Shown here in pieces: positions 1-8,739 of a DNA stretch of 64,000 bases. Position 1 is the stretch's first letter. Every line of letters starts with the position of its first letter. The DNA comes from Yinghuangia elevatio (GTDB lineage Bacteria > Actinomycetota > Actinomycetes > Streptomycetales > Streptomycetaceae): the NCBI RefSeq assembly GCF_040649515.1, contig NZ_JBEZFP010000023.1, forward strand, positions 20,690 through 84,689, given 5' to 3'. The notes under the pieces are model-generated. The model made no database searches, had not been told where the DNA came from, and saw nothing but the letters and a program-made list of their open reading frames with translations. Position numbers and translations under genes: made by a program.

Positions 1-237
1 GGAGGTGCTGAAGTCGGCGTCGGACTGGGTCTGCTTGTACGCCGCGAGGAGTTCCTCCATCGGCTTCTGCTGGTCCGCGACGCCGACCACGCGCACTTTG
101 CCCGAGCCGCCCGAGGACGAGCAGGCGGTGAGGGACAGGGGAAGCGCGGCGACGGCCGCGACGCCGCCGCCGATCCGGAGGAAACCTCGGCGGCTGACCG
201 TGCTCTGCCCGAACAGGCTGCGGGAACCCGTGATCAT
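1..237 (-). CDS. Sugar ABC transporter substrate-binding lipoprotein, N-terminal part (runs off left edge)
   Basis: The 79 visible residues carry a twin-arginine motif (SRRGFLR at about residues 15-21), a hydrophobic stretch rich in Ala/Val and a lipobox ending LTAC near residue 38, followed by a Ser/Gly linker and the start of a periplasmic-binding fold (KVRVVGVADQQKPMEEL). This is the usual N-terminus of a Tat-exported, lipid-anchored solute-binding protein of an ABC importer. Its ATG overlaps the TGA of the rhamnosidase gene (ATGA, 234-237), and a GAGGAGG ribosome site lies inside the end of that gene, so the two are translationally coupled. Linkage to GH78 suggests a rhamnosyl-oligosaccharide ligand; that is inference, since the ligand-binding part is outside the window. 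Confidence 0.82.
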   Translation of the reverse strand, partial: MITGSRSLFGQSTVSRRGFLRIGGGVAAVAALPLSLTACSSSGGSGKVRVVGVADQQKPMEELLAAYKQTQSDADFSTS

Positions 238-3137
238 GGTGTTTCCTCCTCGTGGGGGCCGGCGGGCTGCGTCGCCGCCGGACTCGGAATGCGTGGCGGG
301 CGGTGCCGGCCGAGTGGCGTCGGTCCGGGATGCCTGCCCATCGGGGTGTGGGCGGCGGTGAAGCGGTAGCGCCCGGAGGCCACGCGCGCGACGACATGGT
401 CGTCGGCCGTCTCCAGGACGGTGACGTGCTCGGCTTTGCGTAGGTCGAGGTCCGATTCGCGGACCGTCCGGGGGTCGGTGGTGGGGACGCGCACGTCGGC
501 GATGGCTCCCGGAGGTACCCGGACGCACAGCTCGATGCGGTCTTCGTGCCGGGTCCAGGCGGTCTCGACGGTGCCGCGGGCGGATTCGTACCGGGCGGCC
601 GCGTGGCCGAGGTCGCCGGGAACCGGGCGTACGCTCAGATGCCGGTATGCGGTGGACTCGGGGGCCTGGTCGAGTCCCGCGACGCCGCGGTACAGCCACT
701 CGCCGATCGAGCCGAGGGCGTAGTGGTTGAAGGAGTTCATCGAGGCGGCGCGGAACCCGGTCTCGGGCGTCCACCCGTCCCAGCGCTCCCAGATCGTGGT
801 GGCGCCGTGCCGCAGCGGGAACAGCCACGACGGCGCCTCGGTACGGCGCAGCAGCGCGTGCGCGAGGTCGGCGCGACCGTGCGCGTCCAGGACGGGTGCG
901 GCGAGTGCGACGCCGAGAAAACCCGTTTGCAGGCGGGGGCCGTCGGTCTCGACGAGTTCGGCGAGTCGGCGGGCGGCGGCCTCGGTGTGCCCGGTGGGCA
1001 GCAGCCCGAACGCGAGCGCGACGAGGTAGCCGGTCTGGGTGTCCCCCGCGACGCGGACGACCGGGGTGCCGTCGGCGTCCTCGACGGTGACGAAGTGTTC
1101 GCGGAAGGCGGTGCGGATGTCCGCGGCGAGCCGGTGGTACGTCTTCACGAGGTCCTGGTGGCCGAGGACGTCGGCCGCACGCGCGGTGAGATGCGCGCTG
1201 TGTGCGAAGTACGCGGTGGCGATCACCTCGCGGGGCGTCGGTGTCCCGGGCGCGAGCCAGTCGGAGAAGTGCGGCCCCACCCGGTGGCGCCAGACCAGGT
1301 CGGGGTTGTGCCGGTGGATCAGGTCGACCCAGGTGTGCATGCCGTCGAACGCGCGGGCGAGGAACCGGCTGTCGCCGTAGACCCGGTACAGGTGCCACGG
1401 GATGATCACGCCCGCGTCGCCCCAGCCGGGCGCGCCCTGGTCGGCCACGCCGACCAGGCGCGGGGCGACGTTGGAGAATCCGCCGTCCGGGTCGCGGGCG
1501 TCCTCGACGTCGCGCAGCCACTTGGTGAAGAACGCGGCGACGTCGGCGTTGAGCGCGGCGGTCGGCAGGAAGACCTGCGCGTCGGCGAGCCAGCCGAGCC
1601 GCTCGTCCCGCTGTGGGCAGTCGGTGGGCACGCTGACGAAGTTGGAGCGCTGGCCCCAGGCGACGCAGTCGTACAGGCGCCGGATGTCCGGGTCGGAGCA
1701 GTCGAACCCGCCGGCCCACGAGGTGTCGCTGTGCAGGGCGACCGCGACGACGTCCGCGCCGGACAGCTCGCGGATCCCGCGGATCTCCGCGTAGCGGAAG
1801 CCGTGGTAGGTGAACCGCGGTTCGAACACGATGCGGGGGCGGCCGTCGGAGATCAGCACGTCCGTGGCGGCGGCCGTGCGGAGGTTGTCGGTGTACAGCC
1901 GGCGCGAGGTGTCCAGGACCTCGGCGTGGCGGATCACCACGCGCGCGCCGCTGGGCAGTCCCGCGGCGTTCAGCCGTATTCGGCCGGCCATGTTCTGGCC
2001 GAAGTCGACGATGTGCGTGTCGGGGGCTATGCGCGCGATCGAGCGCGGGCGGACCTCCGCCATCGCGCGGACGGGCTCGTCGGCGGAGGCGACCAGGAGG
2101 CGGTGGTCGCGGTCGACGACCATCGCCGGGGACCAGTGCACATCGTCGAACCCGGGGTGCTCCCAGCCCGCGGCGGCGTGCCGCAGGTCGTGGCACTCGC
2201 CCATGAGCAGGTCGGCGTGCCGGACCGCCCCGGTGGCGGTGCGCCACGTGTCGTCGGTGGCGATCGTGGTGGTCGTTCCGTCGGCGGCGGTGATCCGCAG
2301 TTCGGCCAGGAGTTGCGGGAACGAGCCGTAGTGGGCTCCCGCGCGGCGCGGTTCGAAGCCGACGAAGCCGCTCCACCAGCCGTCGGCGACGGTGGCGGCG
2401 AGCACGTTCTCGCCGTCCTGGAGCAGGTCGGTCACGTCGTACGTCTGGTACTGGATGCGGCGGGTGTAGTCGGTCCAGCCGGGCGCGAGTTCCGCGTCGC
2501 CGACGCGGGTGCCGTTGACCCGCACGTCGTACAGGCCACGGGCACTCACGTACAGGCGTGCGCGCCGGGTGCCGGCGGTCAGGGTGAACGTGCGGCGCAG
2601 GATGGGGCACGGCGCAAGGCCGTAGTTGTCGAGTGCCCTCTCGCCCTCGATCGGCGCGTCCATGATCGGGAGGGGATCGGGGTCGTGGGTGATCCACGCG
2701 GCCTGCCAAACGGAGTCGGTCATTCCGGTTTCGAACCACGAAGTGGCCTCCGCCGGTACGGGCGAGCCGGCCGACCATACGTCGACCCGCCAGTGGTAGC
2801 GAGTGCGTGGGCGCAGGGCGGGGCCGGCGTACGTCACCCCGATCGCGTCGGCGTCCTGGACGCGGCCGGTGTCCCACAGCGCCTCGACGCCGTCCGCGAG
2901 GCCGGCGGCCTCCTCGGCGACGCGGACGCGGTAGGCGACGGGGTCGTCGCCGCGCCGCGCGGAGGACAGCCGCCAGCCGAGCAGAGGGGCGGTCTCGTCG
3001 ATGCCCAGCGGCGCGGTCCGGTGCTCGCAGCGCAGGCCGTAGGGCCGCAGGCCCTCGGCGCCCGCCGCGTTCGCGCGCCCTTCGAGAGCGTCCGCGAGGC
3101 GGGGGGCGGGCACATCCGCTGCCGGGGAACCGGGCAC
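234..3137 (-). CDS. Alpha-L-rhamnosidase, glycoside hydrolase family 78
   Basis: 967 aa, normal for GH78. It hydrolyses terminal alpha-L-rhamnose from glycosides or oligosaccharides. Visible: N-terminal beta-sandwich domains (about 45-470), then the (alpha/alpha)6 barrel with the family signature DCPQRDERLGW at 506-516, in which Glu512 matches the general acid, and WERWDGW at 783-789, in which Glu784 matches the general base of characterised GH78 enzymes. There is no signal peptide, so the enzyme is probably cytoplasmic and acts on imported oligosaccharides. Start is GTG with AGGAAGG eight bases upstream. Its stop overlaps the next gene's start. A TTGACA-18-TAGTGT promoter and a LacI-type operator lie about 110-140 bp upstream, tying it to the rhamnose regulon. 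Confidence 0.92.
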   Translation of the reverse strand: MPGSPAADVPAPRLADALEGRANAAGAEGLRPYGLRCEHRTAPLGIDETAPLLGWRLSSARRGDDPVAYRVRVAEEAAGLADGVEALWDTGRVQDADAIGVTYAGPALRPRTRYHWRVDVWSAGSPVPAEATSWFETGMTDSVWQAAWITHDPDPLPIMDAPIEGERALDNYGLAPCPILRRTFTLTAGTRRARLYVSARGLYDVRVNGTRVGDAELAPGWTDYTRRIQYQTYDVTDLLQDGENVLAATVADGWWSGFVGFEPRRAGAHYGSFPQLLAELRITAADGTTTTIATDDTWRTATGAVRHADLLMGECHDLRHAAAGWEHPGFDDVHWSPAMVVDRDHRLLVASADEPVRAMAEVRPRSIARIAPDTHIVDFGQNMAGRIRLNAAGLPSGARVVIRHAEVLDTSRRLYTDNLRTAAATDVLISDGRPRIVFEPRFTYHGFRYAEIRGIRELSGADVVAVALHSDTSWAGGFDCSDPDIRRLYDCVAWGQRSNFVSVPTDCPQRDERLGWLADAQVFLPTAALNADVAAFFTKWLRDVEDARDPDGGFSNVAPRLVGVADQGAPGWGDAGVIIPWHLYRVYGDSRFLARAFDGMHTWVDLIHRHNPDLVWRHRVGPHFSDWLAPGTPTPREVIATAYFAHSAHLTARAADVLGHQDLVKTYHRLAADIRTAFREHFVTVEDADGTPVVRVAGDTQTGYLVALAFGLLPTGHTEAAARRLAELVETDGPRLQTGFLGVALAAPVLDAHGRADLAHALLRRTEAPSWLFPLRHGATTIWERWDGWTPETGFRAASMNSFNHYALGSIGEWLYRGVAGLDQAPESTAYRHLSVRPVPGDLGHAAARYESARGTVETAWTRHEDRIELCVRVPPGAIADVRVPTTDPRTVRESDLDLRKAEHVTVLETADDHVVARVASGRYRFTAAHTPMGRHPGPTPLGRHRPPRIPSPAATQPAGPHEEETP

Positions 3138-3244
3138 GGGCTTGTCCTTCCTCTACGCCTGATGCGGCGTACCACCTGGTGGCACACATCGCCGTCGGCT
3201 GGCGTGAAGACGATGTGAAATCTAACGTCAATTCTGTGGCGTGG

Positions 3245-3274
3245 ACACTACGAGCCGCTTATGAATCGTGTCAA
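3245..3274 (-). promoter_or_regulatory. Promoter and LacI-type operator of the rhamnosidase gene
   Basis: Reading leftwards, TTGACA (3274-3269) is followed after 18 bases by TAGTGT (3250-3245). The dyad TGAATCGTGTCA (3262-3273, plus strand) overlaps the -35 box. It differs at two positions from the perfect palindrome TGAAACGTTTCA in front of the rhamnose ABC operon, so the same LacI-family repressor probably controls both. Inference from sequence similarity. Confidence 0.6.
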
Positions 3275-3388
3275 GGATGTTCGCGGTGCGTGCGAAAGTC
3301 GCCTCGCAGCGTCAGCAAAGAGCCCATGCATCGGGATTTTTGGGACGACCGGGGCCGGATGCGGCCGCTCTTGTCAGCCCATACGCGT

Positions 3389-3432
3389 GCGTGATATTTA
3401 CTGTGTGAATACAACATCCTGTTGCGTTAAAT
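3389..3432. repeat. Copy 1 of a dispersed AT-rich intergenic element (about 44 bp)
   Basis: Shares GCGTGATA, an exact TGTGAATACAACA core and CGTTAAAT, in the same order and spacing (one-base indel), with a second intergenic site at 20982-21024. About 35 of 43 positions agree. It is strikingly AT-rich for this genome and lies in the non-coding gap between the rhamnosidase and lacI genes. Function unknown. Confidence 0.6.
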
Positions 3433-3584
3433 CATGGCGGCAACCCTCGCTCCGGAGCACGCCGAACGGCCGGACCGCCGTCCCCCTCGCGCTCGCGGCG
3501 ATCTGCCGACGCCAAGGGGATTCCACATCCGGGAGAAGGCATTCGCGTTCCGGCGGGCCAGGCCAGGACCAGGCCACTGCCAGA

Positions 3585-3635
3585 CCAGTACTGGACCAGC
3601 GCTGGACGAGTGCTGGTCCAGCGCTGGACGAGTGC
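3585..3635. repeat. Clustered CCAG/CTGG dyads with an 18-bp direct repeat
   Basis: Palindromes CCAGTACTGG (3585-3594), CCAGCGCTGG (3596-3605) and CCAGCGCTGG (3618-3627) sit side by side; the block CCAGCGCTGGACGAGTGC occurs at 3596-3613 and again at 3618-3635 (period 22). It lies downstream of the lacI stop, so it may act as a terminator-like structure or a protein-binding array. The rest of 3138-3771 shows no gene. Confidence 0.6.
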
Positions 3636-3771
3636 CAGGCCAGAACCAGGGCGCGAACCAAGGCCGGGCCAAGCCCGGCGGACGAGACAGGTCGGGACAG
3701 CCCGGGCGGGCACCGGGAACCACGGTCCTGAGGCCGGTCCGGGGGTACACCCCCGTTGGCACCGCGCCCCG

Positions 3772-4788
3772 TCAGCCGGCCGTCGACTCGCGGACCACCA
3801 GCTCCGGCTGGAAGGTCACCTGCTGGTGGGCGTGCCCCTCGGGGTTCTCGCACTCGTCCAGCAGCAGCTCGGCGGCCGTCTGACCGAGTTGGTAGGTCGG
3901 CTGGCGCACCGAGGTGATCGGTATGGCGGCGGCCGCCGCGAACTCGATGTCGTCGTAGCCCACCAGCGCGACGTCCTGGGGGATGCGGACGCCGGCTCGC
4001 AGCATCTCGCGCATGAAGCCCATGGCCAGCAGGTCGTTCGCGCACAGGACCGCGGACGGCAGGCCCTTCTTGCCGTCGGCCAGCAGTCGGCGCGCGGCCT
4101 CGGCGCCGGAACGGGCGTTCATCCCCGACACCTGTACGTCGCGCACGGCGCCGCTCAGGCGCAGCCCGGCCCCGCGCAGCGCCCGGCGCATCCCGCGCCG
4201 GCGCTCCTCGCACTGACGAATCGTCAGCGGGCCGCTGACGAACGCGAAGTCGTCGTGGCCCGCGGCCAGCAGGTGCTCGGTGGCCAGTTGTCCGCCGGCC
4301 TCGTCGTCGACCGCGACCGAGCACAGGTCGGGGCGGTCGCCGCTGCGGTCGAGCAGCACGACGGCCATGCCGCGGGTGCGCAGCGCGTCCACCGGCAGCG
4401 CGGAGTCGTGCGCGGGAGTGACCAGCACCCCGCGTACCCGCTGCTCCTGCAGGACCTGGAGGTACGTCTCCTGCTTGACCACCGAGTCGTCGGAGTTGCA
4501 GAGGATCACCACCGTGCCCCGGCGGCTGGAGACGTCCTCGACACCGCGGGCGACGTCGGTGAAGAACGGGTTCGCGACGTCGAGCACGATCAGCCCGAGG
4601 GCGTTGGTGCGTCCGGAACGCAGCGACCGGGCGGAGTCGTTGCGGACGAAGCCCAGTTCGTCGATCGCCCTGAGGACGCGGCTACGGGTGGCCTCGGAGA
4701 CGCGGTCGGGCCGGTTGAGCACGTTGGAGACTGTGCCCACCGACACTCCCGCGTGCCGGGCCACGTCCTTGATACCCGTCGTCGCCAT
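3772..4788 (-). CDS. LacI-family transcriptional regulator of rhamnose genes
   Basis: 338 aa from the ATG at 4788; a TTG three codons earlier is possible but less likely. The N-terminus has the LacI helix-turn-helix (IKDVARHAGVSVGTVSNVLN) and hinge helix (SARSLRSGRT), followed by a periplasmic-binding-protein-like sugar-sensing domain (GLIVLDVANPFF, VGYDDIEFA). Such proteins repress sugar operons and release DNA on binding the sugar or an intermediate. It is divergent from the rhamnose ABC operon, and three dyads fitting a LacI site occur upstream of it, the operon and the rhamnosidase gene. A TTGACA on the minus strand (4826-4821) overlaps its own operator, suggesting autoregulation; the spacing would place the transcript start next to the ATG (possibly leaderless). 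Ligand identity is inferred from context. Confidence 0.88.
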   Translation of the reverse strand: MATTGIKDVARHAGVSVGTVSNVLNRPDRVSEATRSRVLRAIDELGFVRNDSARSLRSGRTNALGLIVLDVANPFFTDVARGVEDVSSRRGTVVILCNSDDSVVKQETYLQVLQEQRVRGVLVTPAHDSALPVDALRTRGMAVVLLDRSGDRPDLCSVAVDDEAGGQLATEHLLAAGHDDFAFVSGPLTIRQCEERRRGMRRALRGAGLRLSGAVRDVQVSGMNARSGAEAARRLLADGKKGLPSAVLCANDLLAMGFMREMLRAGVRIPQDVALVGYDDIEFAAAAAIPITSVRQPTYQLGQTAAELLLDECENPEGHAHQQVTFQPELVVRESTAG

Positions 4789-4813
4789 GCCGCCCAACTG
4801 TGGTGATCAACTC

Positions 4814-4825
4814 TGAAACGTGTCA
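4814..4825. promoter_or_regulatory. LacI-type operator upstream of the regulator gene
   Basis: TGAAACGTGTCA, one mismatch from the perfect dyad at 4968-4979. It overlaps a minus-strand TTGACA, which fits autoregulation. Confidence 0.6.
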
Positions 4826-4923
4826 ATAGCCGTGCGACGTGAGGCGCGTCCCCAATCCCCGATCACGGCTGTTTACCGATCGTCACCATACGCGAACGTG
4901 CCGAGTTTCCGCACCCACACCTC

Positions 4924-4979
4924 TTGACGTGACGCGTGACACCGACCTAACTTCCTCGCAACCTCTGTGAAACGTTTCA
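4924..4979 (+). promoter_or_regulatory. Promoter and perfect LacI operator of the rhamnose operon
   Basis: TTGACG (4924-4929) and TAACTT (4948-4953) are separated by 18 bases. The perfect palindrome TGAAACGTTTCA (4968-4979) lies just past the expected start of transcription, an ideal position for repression. The ATPase gene starts 37 bases later with a GAGGAG site at 5003-5008. Confidence 0.7.
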
Positions 4980-5016
4980 TGACGGAGCGAGGACGAGGCG
5001 ACGAGGAGCTGAGCCC

Positions 5017-6579
5017 ATGACCGCTGTACCCACCACCCCCGGAGGCGATCCGCCGGCGCCTGTGCTGGCGCTGCGCGGCGTCGAGAAGTCCTTCGGCGCG
5101 GTGCGGGCGCTGCACGGCGTGTCGCTCGACCTCTACGCCGGCGAGGCGCACGCCCTCGCCGGCGAGAACGGGGCGGGCAAGTCCACCCTCATCAAGACCC
5201 TCGCCGGCGTGCACCGCCCCGACGCCGGCCAGGTCCTGCTCGACGGGCGCCCCGTGGTGTTCGGCAACCCGGCCACCGCGCGGGACGCGGGCGTCGCGGT
5301 GATCTACCAGGAGCCCACCCTCTTCCCCGACCTGTCGGTCGCCGAGAACATCTACATGGGCCGCCAGCCGCGCGGCGCCCTCGGCCGCATCGACCGGCGC
5401 GGCATGAACCGCACCACCGGGGAACTGTTCGCGCGGCTCGGTGTCGCCCTCGACCCCGAGCAGCCCGCCCGCGGCCTGTCGATCGCCGACCAGCAGATCG
5501 TCGAGATCGCCAAGGCCCTGTCCTTCGACGCCCGCGTCCTGATCATGGACGAGCCGACCGCCGCCCTCACCGGCAGCGAGGTCGCCCGGCTGTTCTCCGT
5601 GGTGCGCACCCTGCTCGACCAGGGCGCGGCGGTCCTCTTCATCTCGCACCGGCTGGAGGAGATCTTCGCGCTGTGCCGGCGCGTCACCACCCTGCGCGAC
5701 GGCCGCTGGATCGCCTCCGAAACGCTCGACGGACTCACCGAGGACGACCTCGTCCGCCGCATGGTCGGCCGCGACCTCGACTCGCTCTACCCCAAGCAGG
5801 ACACGGTCGTCGGCGAGACCGCACTGCGCGTCGAACACCTCACCCGCGAGGGCGTCTTCCGCGACATCTCCTTCGAGGTACGCGGCGGCGAGATCGTCGC
5901 CCTCGCCGGACTCGTCGGCGCGGGCCGCAGCGAGGTCGCCCGCGCGGTCTTCGGCGTCGACCGGTACGACGCGGGCAGCGTCGAGGTCGTCGGCCGCACG
6001 TACAAGGCCGCCTCGCCCACCGCCGCGATGGCCGCCGGACTGGCCCTGGTCCCCGAGGACCGCCGCCAGCAGGGCCTGGTCATGGACCTGTCCATCGAGC
6101 GCAACATCGGCCTGACCCGGCTGAAGGCGCTCGCCAAGGCGGGGCTGGTCGACCGCGGCGCCGAGCACGCCACCGCCCGCGACTGGGCGCTGCGCCTCCA
6201 GTTGAAGTTCGCCCGGCTCTCCGACGCGGTCGGCGTGCTGTCCGGCGGCAACCAGCAGAAGGTGGTACTCGCCAAGTGGCTGGCCACCGACCCGCGGGTG
6301 CTCATCGTCGACGAACCGACCCGCGGCATCGACGTCGGCACCAAGGCCGAGGTGCACCGCCTGCTCTCCGGCCTCGCGGCCGAAGGGCTGGCCATCCTCA
6401 TGATCTCCTCCGATCTCCCGGAGGTCCTCGGCATGGCCGACCGGGTGCTGGTGATGCACGAGGGCCGCATCACCGCCGAGATCCCCCGGTCGGACGCCTC
6501 CGAGGAAACCGTCATGGCGGCGGCGACCGGACGTACCGGTGCCGGCAACGCTCCGCACGGAAAGGACGCCGCCGCATGA
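5017..6579 (+). CDS. rhaT: L-rhamnose ABC importer, dual ATPase subunit (RbsA/MglA type)
   Basis: 520 aa with two tandem ABC domains, the layout of monosaccharide importers of the ribose/galactose class. Domain 1 has Walker A GENGAGKST (49-57) and Walker B LIMDEPTAAL but a degenerate signature (LSIADQQ). Domain 2 has a degenerate Walker A (GLVGAGRSE), a full LSGGNQQK signature and VDEPTRGID. This asymmetry is normal in the family. First gene of the operon; its TGA overlaps the permease ATG. The rhamnose substrate is inferred from the downstream pathway genes and the rhizobial RhaSTPQ precedent. Confidence 0.88.
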   Translation: MTAVPTTPGGDPPAPVLALRGVEKSFGAVRALHGVSLDLYAGEAHALAGENGAGKSTLIKTLAGVHRPDAGQVLLDGRPVVFGNPATARDAGVAVIYQEPTLFPDLSVAENIYMGRQPRGALGRIDRRGMNRTTGELFARLGVALDPEQPARGLSIADQQIVEIAKALSFDARVLIMDEPTAALTGSEVARLFSVVRTLLDQGAAVLFISHRLEEIFALCRRVTTLRDGRWIASETLDGLTEDDLVRRMVGRDLDSLYPKQDTVVGETALRVEHLTREGVFRDISFEVRGGEIVALAGLVGAGRSEVARAVFGVDRYDAGSVEVVGRTYKAASPTAAMAAGLALVPEDRRQQGLVMDLSIERNIGLTRLKALAKAGLVDRGAEHATARDWALRLQLKFARLSDAVGVLSGGNQQKVVLAKWLATDPRVLIVDEPTRGIDVGTKAEVHRLLSGLAAEGLAILMISSDLPEVLGMADRVLVMHEGRITAEIPRSDASEETVMAAATGRTGAGNAPHGKDAAA

Positions 6580-7622
6580 CGGCCACAGCCATCTCGCCCC
6601 CGCCGACGGCCGAACCGGAGGCGGCCAAGTCGTCGCGCGGCCTGGTCGACAAGGTCTTCCGGGCCCGCGAACTCACCCTGCTGGTCGCCCTGGTCGCGCT
6701 CGTCGTCGGCACTCAGCTGAGCAACTCGCGCTTCCTGTCCGAGCAAGGCGTCAAGGACCTGTTCCTCAACGCCTCCATCCTGGTGCTGCTCGCGGTCGGC
6801 CAGTCGGTCGTCGTCGTGACCCGCAACATCGACCTGTCGGTCGGCTCGGTCGTCGGCCTGTCCGCCTTCGCGTGCGGCAAGTTCGCGTCCGGATCGACCC
6901 ACTCGGTCGCGGCCGTCGCCCTGGTCGGCGTCCTCGTCGGCATCGCCTGCGGTGTGGTCAACGGCCTGCTGGTCAGCCTCGGCCGGGTGCCGTCGCTGGT
7001 GGTCACGCTCGGCACCCTCTACATCATCCAGGGCATCGACTACTACTGGGCGCAGGGCGAGCAGATCAACGCCGAGACCCTGCCCAGGGGCGTGCTGGAC
7101 CTGGGCACCGGAAGCGTGCTCGGCATCCCGTACCTGCCGCTGATCGCCGCCGTGGTGCTGCTGCTCACCGGGTGGTACCTGCGCGGCTACCGGACCGGTC
7201 GGGAGCTGTACGCGATCGGCTCCAACCCCGAGGCCGCCCGACTCGCCGGCGTGCCCTCCGCGCGCCGGGTGTTCACCGCGTACGTCTTCTCCGGCGCGAT
7301 CGCCGGACTCGCCGGCGCCCTGTGGCTGTCCCGCTTCGGCACCGTGGTCGCCGACGCCGCGAACGGCTGGGAACTCCAGGTCGTCAGCGCGGTCGTGGTC
7401 GGCGGCGTCGCCATCACCGGCGGCATCGGCACCGTCTGGGGCGCCGCGCTCGGCGCGCTGCTGCTCACCACGATCGGCAGCGCGCTCGTCGTCCTCAAGG
7501 TCGACTCCTTCTGGCAGAAGGCCATCAACGGCGCCCTGCTGCTGGCCGCCATCAGCATCGACCGGATCGTCCAGGTGCGGGTGACCCGTGCACTGCGGAA
7601 GAGGAACGCCCGTCATGGCTGA
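6576..7622 (+). CDS. rhaP: L-rhamnose ABC importer, permease 1
   Basis: 348 aa polytopic membrane protein of the BPD_transp_2 (RbsC-like) family. After a 30-residue cytoplasmic lead it shows a series of hydrophobic helices, the family motif VVVVTRNIDLSVGSVVGLSA and the C-terminal VVVGGVAITGGIGTVWGA segment. It overlaps the ATPase gene by ATGA, and its own TGA falls inside the first codons of the second permease (8-base overlap), so the subunits are made in coupled fashion. It should pair with the next gene product to form the transmembrane channel. Confidence 0.88.
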   Translation: MTATAISPPPTAEPEAAKSSRGLVDKVFRARELTLLVALVALVVGTQLSNSRFLSEQGVKDLFLNASILVLLAVGQSVVVVTRNIDLSVGSVVGLSAFACGKFASGSTHSVAAVALVGVLVGIACGVVNGLLVSLGRVPSLVVTLGTLYIIQGIDYYWAQGEQINAETLPRGVLDLGTGSVLGIPYLPLIAAVVLLLTGWYLRGYRTGRELYAIGSNPEAARLAGVPSARRVFTAYVFSGAIAGLAGALWLSRFGTVVADAANGWELQVVSAVVVGGVAITGGIGTVWGAALGALLLTTIGSALVVLKVDSFWQKAINGALLLAAISIDRIVQVRVTRALRKRNARHG

Positions 7623-8676
7623 CACCCGGACCCAACCCCGCGAGACGAAGCCCGCAGCGGCCGCCGCCGGATCCCCGGGCCTGGCCCGCTTCCTGCGCTG
7701 GGACCTCGCGGTCACCATCATCCTGATCGCCGCGTTCGGCTACGGCAGCGCCGACAACGCCTCCTTCGCCACCACCGGCAACTTGTCCTTCGCACTCAAC
7801 GACATCGCCGAGGTCGCGATCATCGCGCTGCCGATGACCCTGCTGGTGGTGTGCGGCGAGGTGGACCTGTCGGTCGCGTCCATGCTCGGCCTGTCCAGCG
7901 CGCTGGCCGGGTCGCTGTGGGACGCGGGCTACACCTTCGAGATGATCGTCCCGCTCGTGCTGCTCGTCGGACTGGCCGGAGGCCTGGTCAACGGCCTGCT
8001 GGTGACCAAGGTCGGACTGCCGTCCCTGGCGGTCACCATCGGCACCATGACGCTCTACCGGGGCCTCGCCTCGGTGGTGCTCGGCACCAAGGCGGTCGCC
8101 GAGTTCCCGCAGGAGTACGCCGACCTGACCCAGCGGACCGTGCTCGGCTTCATCCCGTTCCCCATCGCGCTGTTCGGCATCCTCGCGATCATCACCGCGG
8201 TCGTACTGCACGCGACCGGTCTCGGCCGCGCGATGTTCGCGATCGGCTCGCAACAGGAGGCCGCGTTCTTCGCCGGCATCCGCGTCAAGCGCATCAAGCT
8301 CGCACTGTTCGCACTGACCGGCGTCGTGGCGTCGTTCGCCGGCATCGTCTTCACCCTGCGCTACGGCAGCGCCCGCGCCGACAACGGCATGGGCTTCGAG
8401 ATGACCGTCATCGCGGCCGTCCTGCTCGGCGGCGTCGACTTCGACGGCGGTCGCGGCACCCTCGGCGGCGTCGTGTCCGGCCTGCTGCTGATCGCCCTGC
8501 TGCGCAACCTGCTGACCCTCAACGACGTGGCCAACGAGGTCCAGTCGATCGTCACCGGCGTGCTGCTGGTGGTGTCCGTCCTGACCCCGCGGGCCGTCCA
8601 GGCGATCGGACAGCGGCGCCGGCGGTCGGAGCCCGAGTCCGGCGCGCCGCCCGGCGCCGCGTCGGCCGCCGCCTGA
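7615..8676 (+). CDS. rhaQ: L-rhamnose ABC importer, permease 2
   Basis: 353 aa from the ATG at 7615, preceded by AGAGGAA; an upstream in-frame GTG would add nine residues but lacks a ribosome site. Second RbsC-like permease, with the hallmark VVCGEVDLSVASMLGLSSA loop and VLLGGVDFDGGRGTLGG near the C-terminus, ending in a basic cytoplasmic tail (RRRRSEPE). Two different permeases with one dual ATPase is the arrangement described for rhizobial rhamnose transport. Confidence 0.87.
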   Translation: MADTRTQPRETKPAAAAAGSPGLARFLRWDLAVTIILIAAFGYGSADNASFATTGNLSFALNDIAEVAIIALPMTLLVVCGEVDLSVASMLGLSSALAGSLWDAGYTFEMIVPLVLLVGLAGGLVNGLLVTKVGLPSLAVTIGTMTLYRGLASVVLGTKAVAEFPQEYADLTQRTVLGFIPFPIALFGILAIITAVVLHATGLGRAMFAIGSQQEAAFFAGIRVKRIKLALFALTGVVASFAGIVFTLRYGSARADNGMGFEMTVIAAVLLGGVDFDGGRGTLGGVVSGLLLIALLRNLLTLNDVANEVQSIVTGVLLVVSVLTPRAVQAIGQRRRRSEPESGAPPGAASAAA

Positions 8677-8739
8677 TCCGCCGGTTCGGCATCCCCTGCA
8701 AACCGTCCAGTCCAGCCCCCCACCCCTCGAAGGACGACC

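Noticed and set aside
546..3218. 890-codon open frame on the plus strand
   Set aside because: Antisense shadow of the GH78 gene; no ribosome site, low-complexity Gly/Val/Arg-rich translation.
4788..4797. TTG start for the LacI regulator
   Set aside because: The ATG at 4788 gives the usual start just before the helix-turn-helix.
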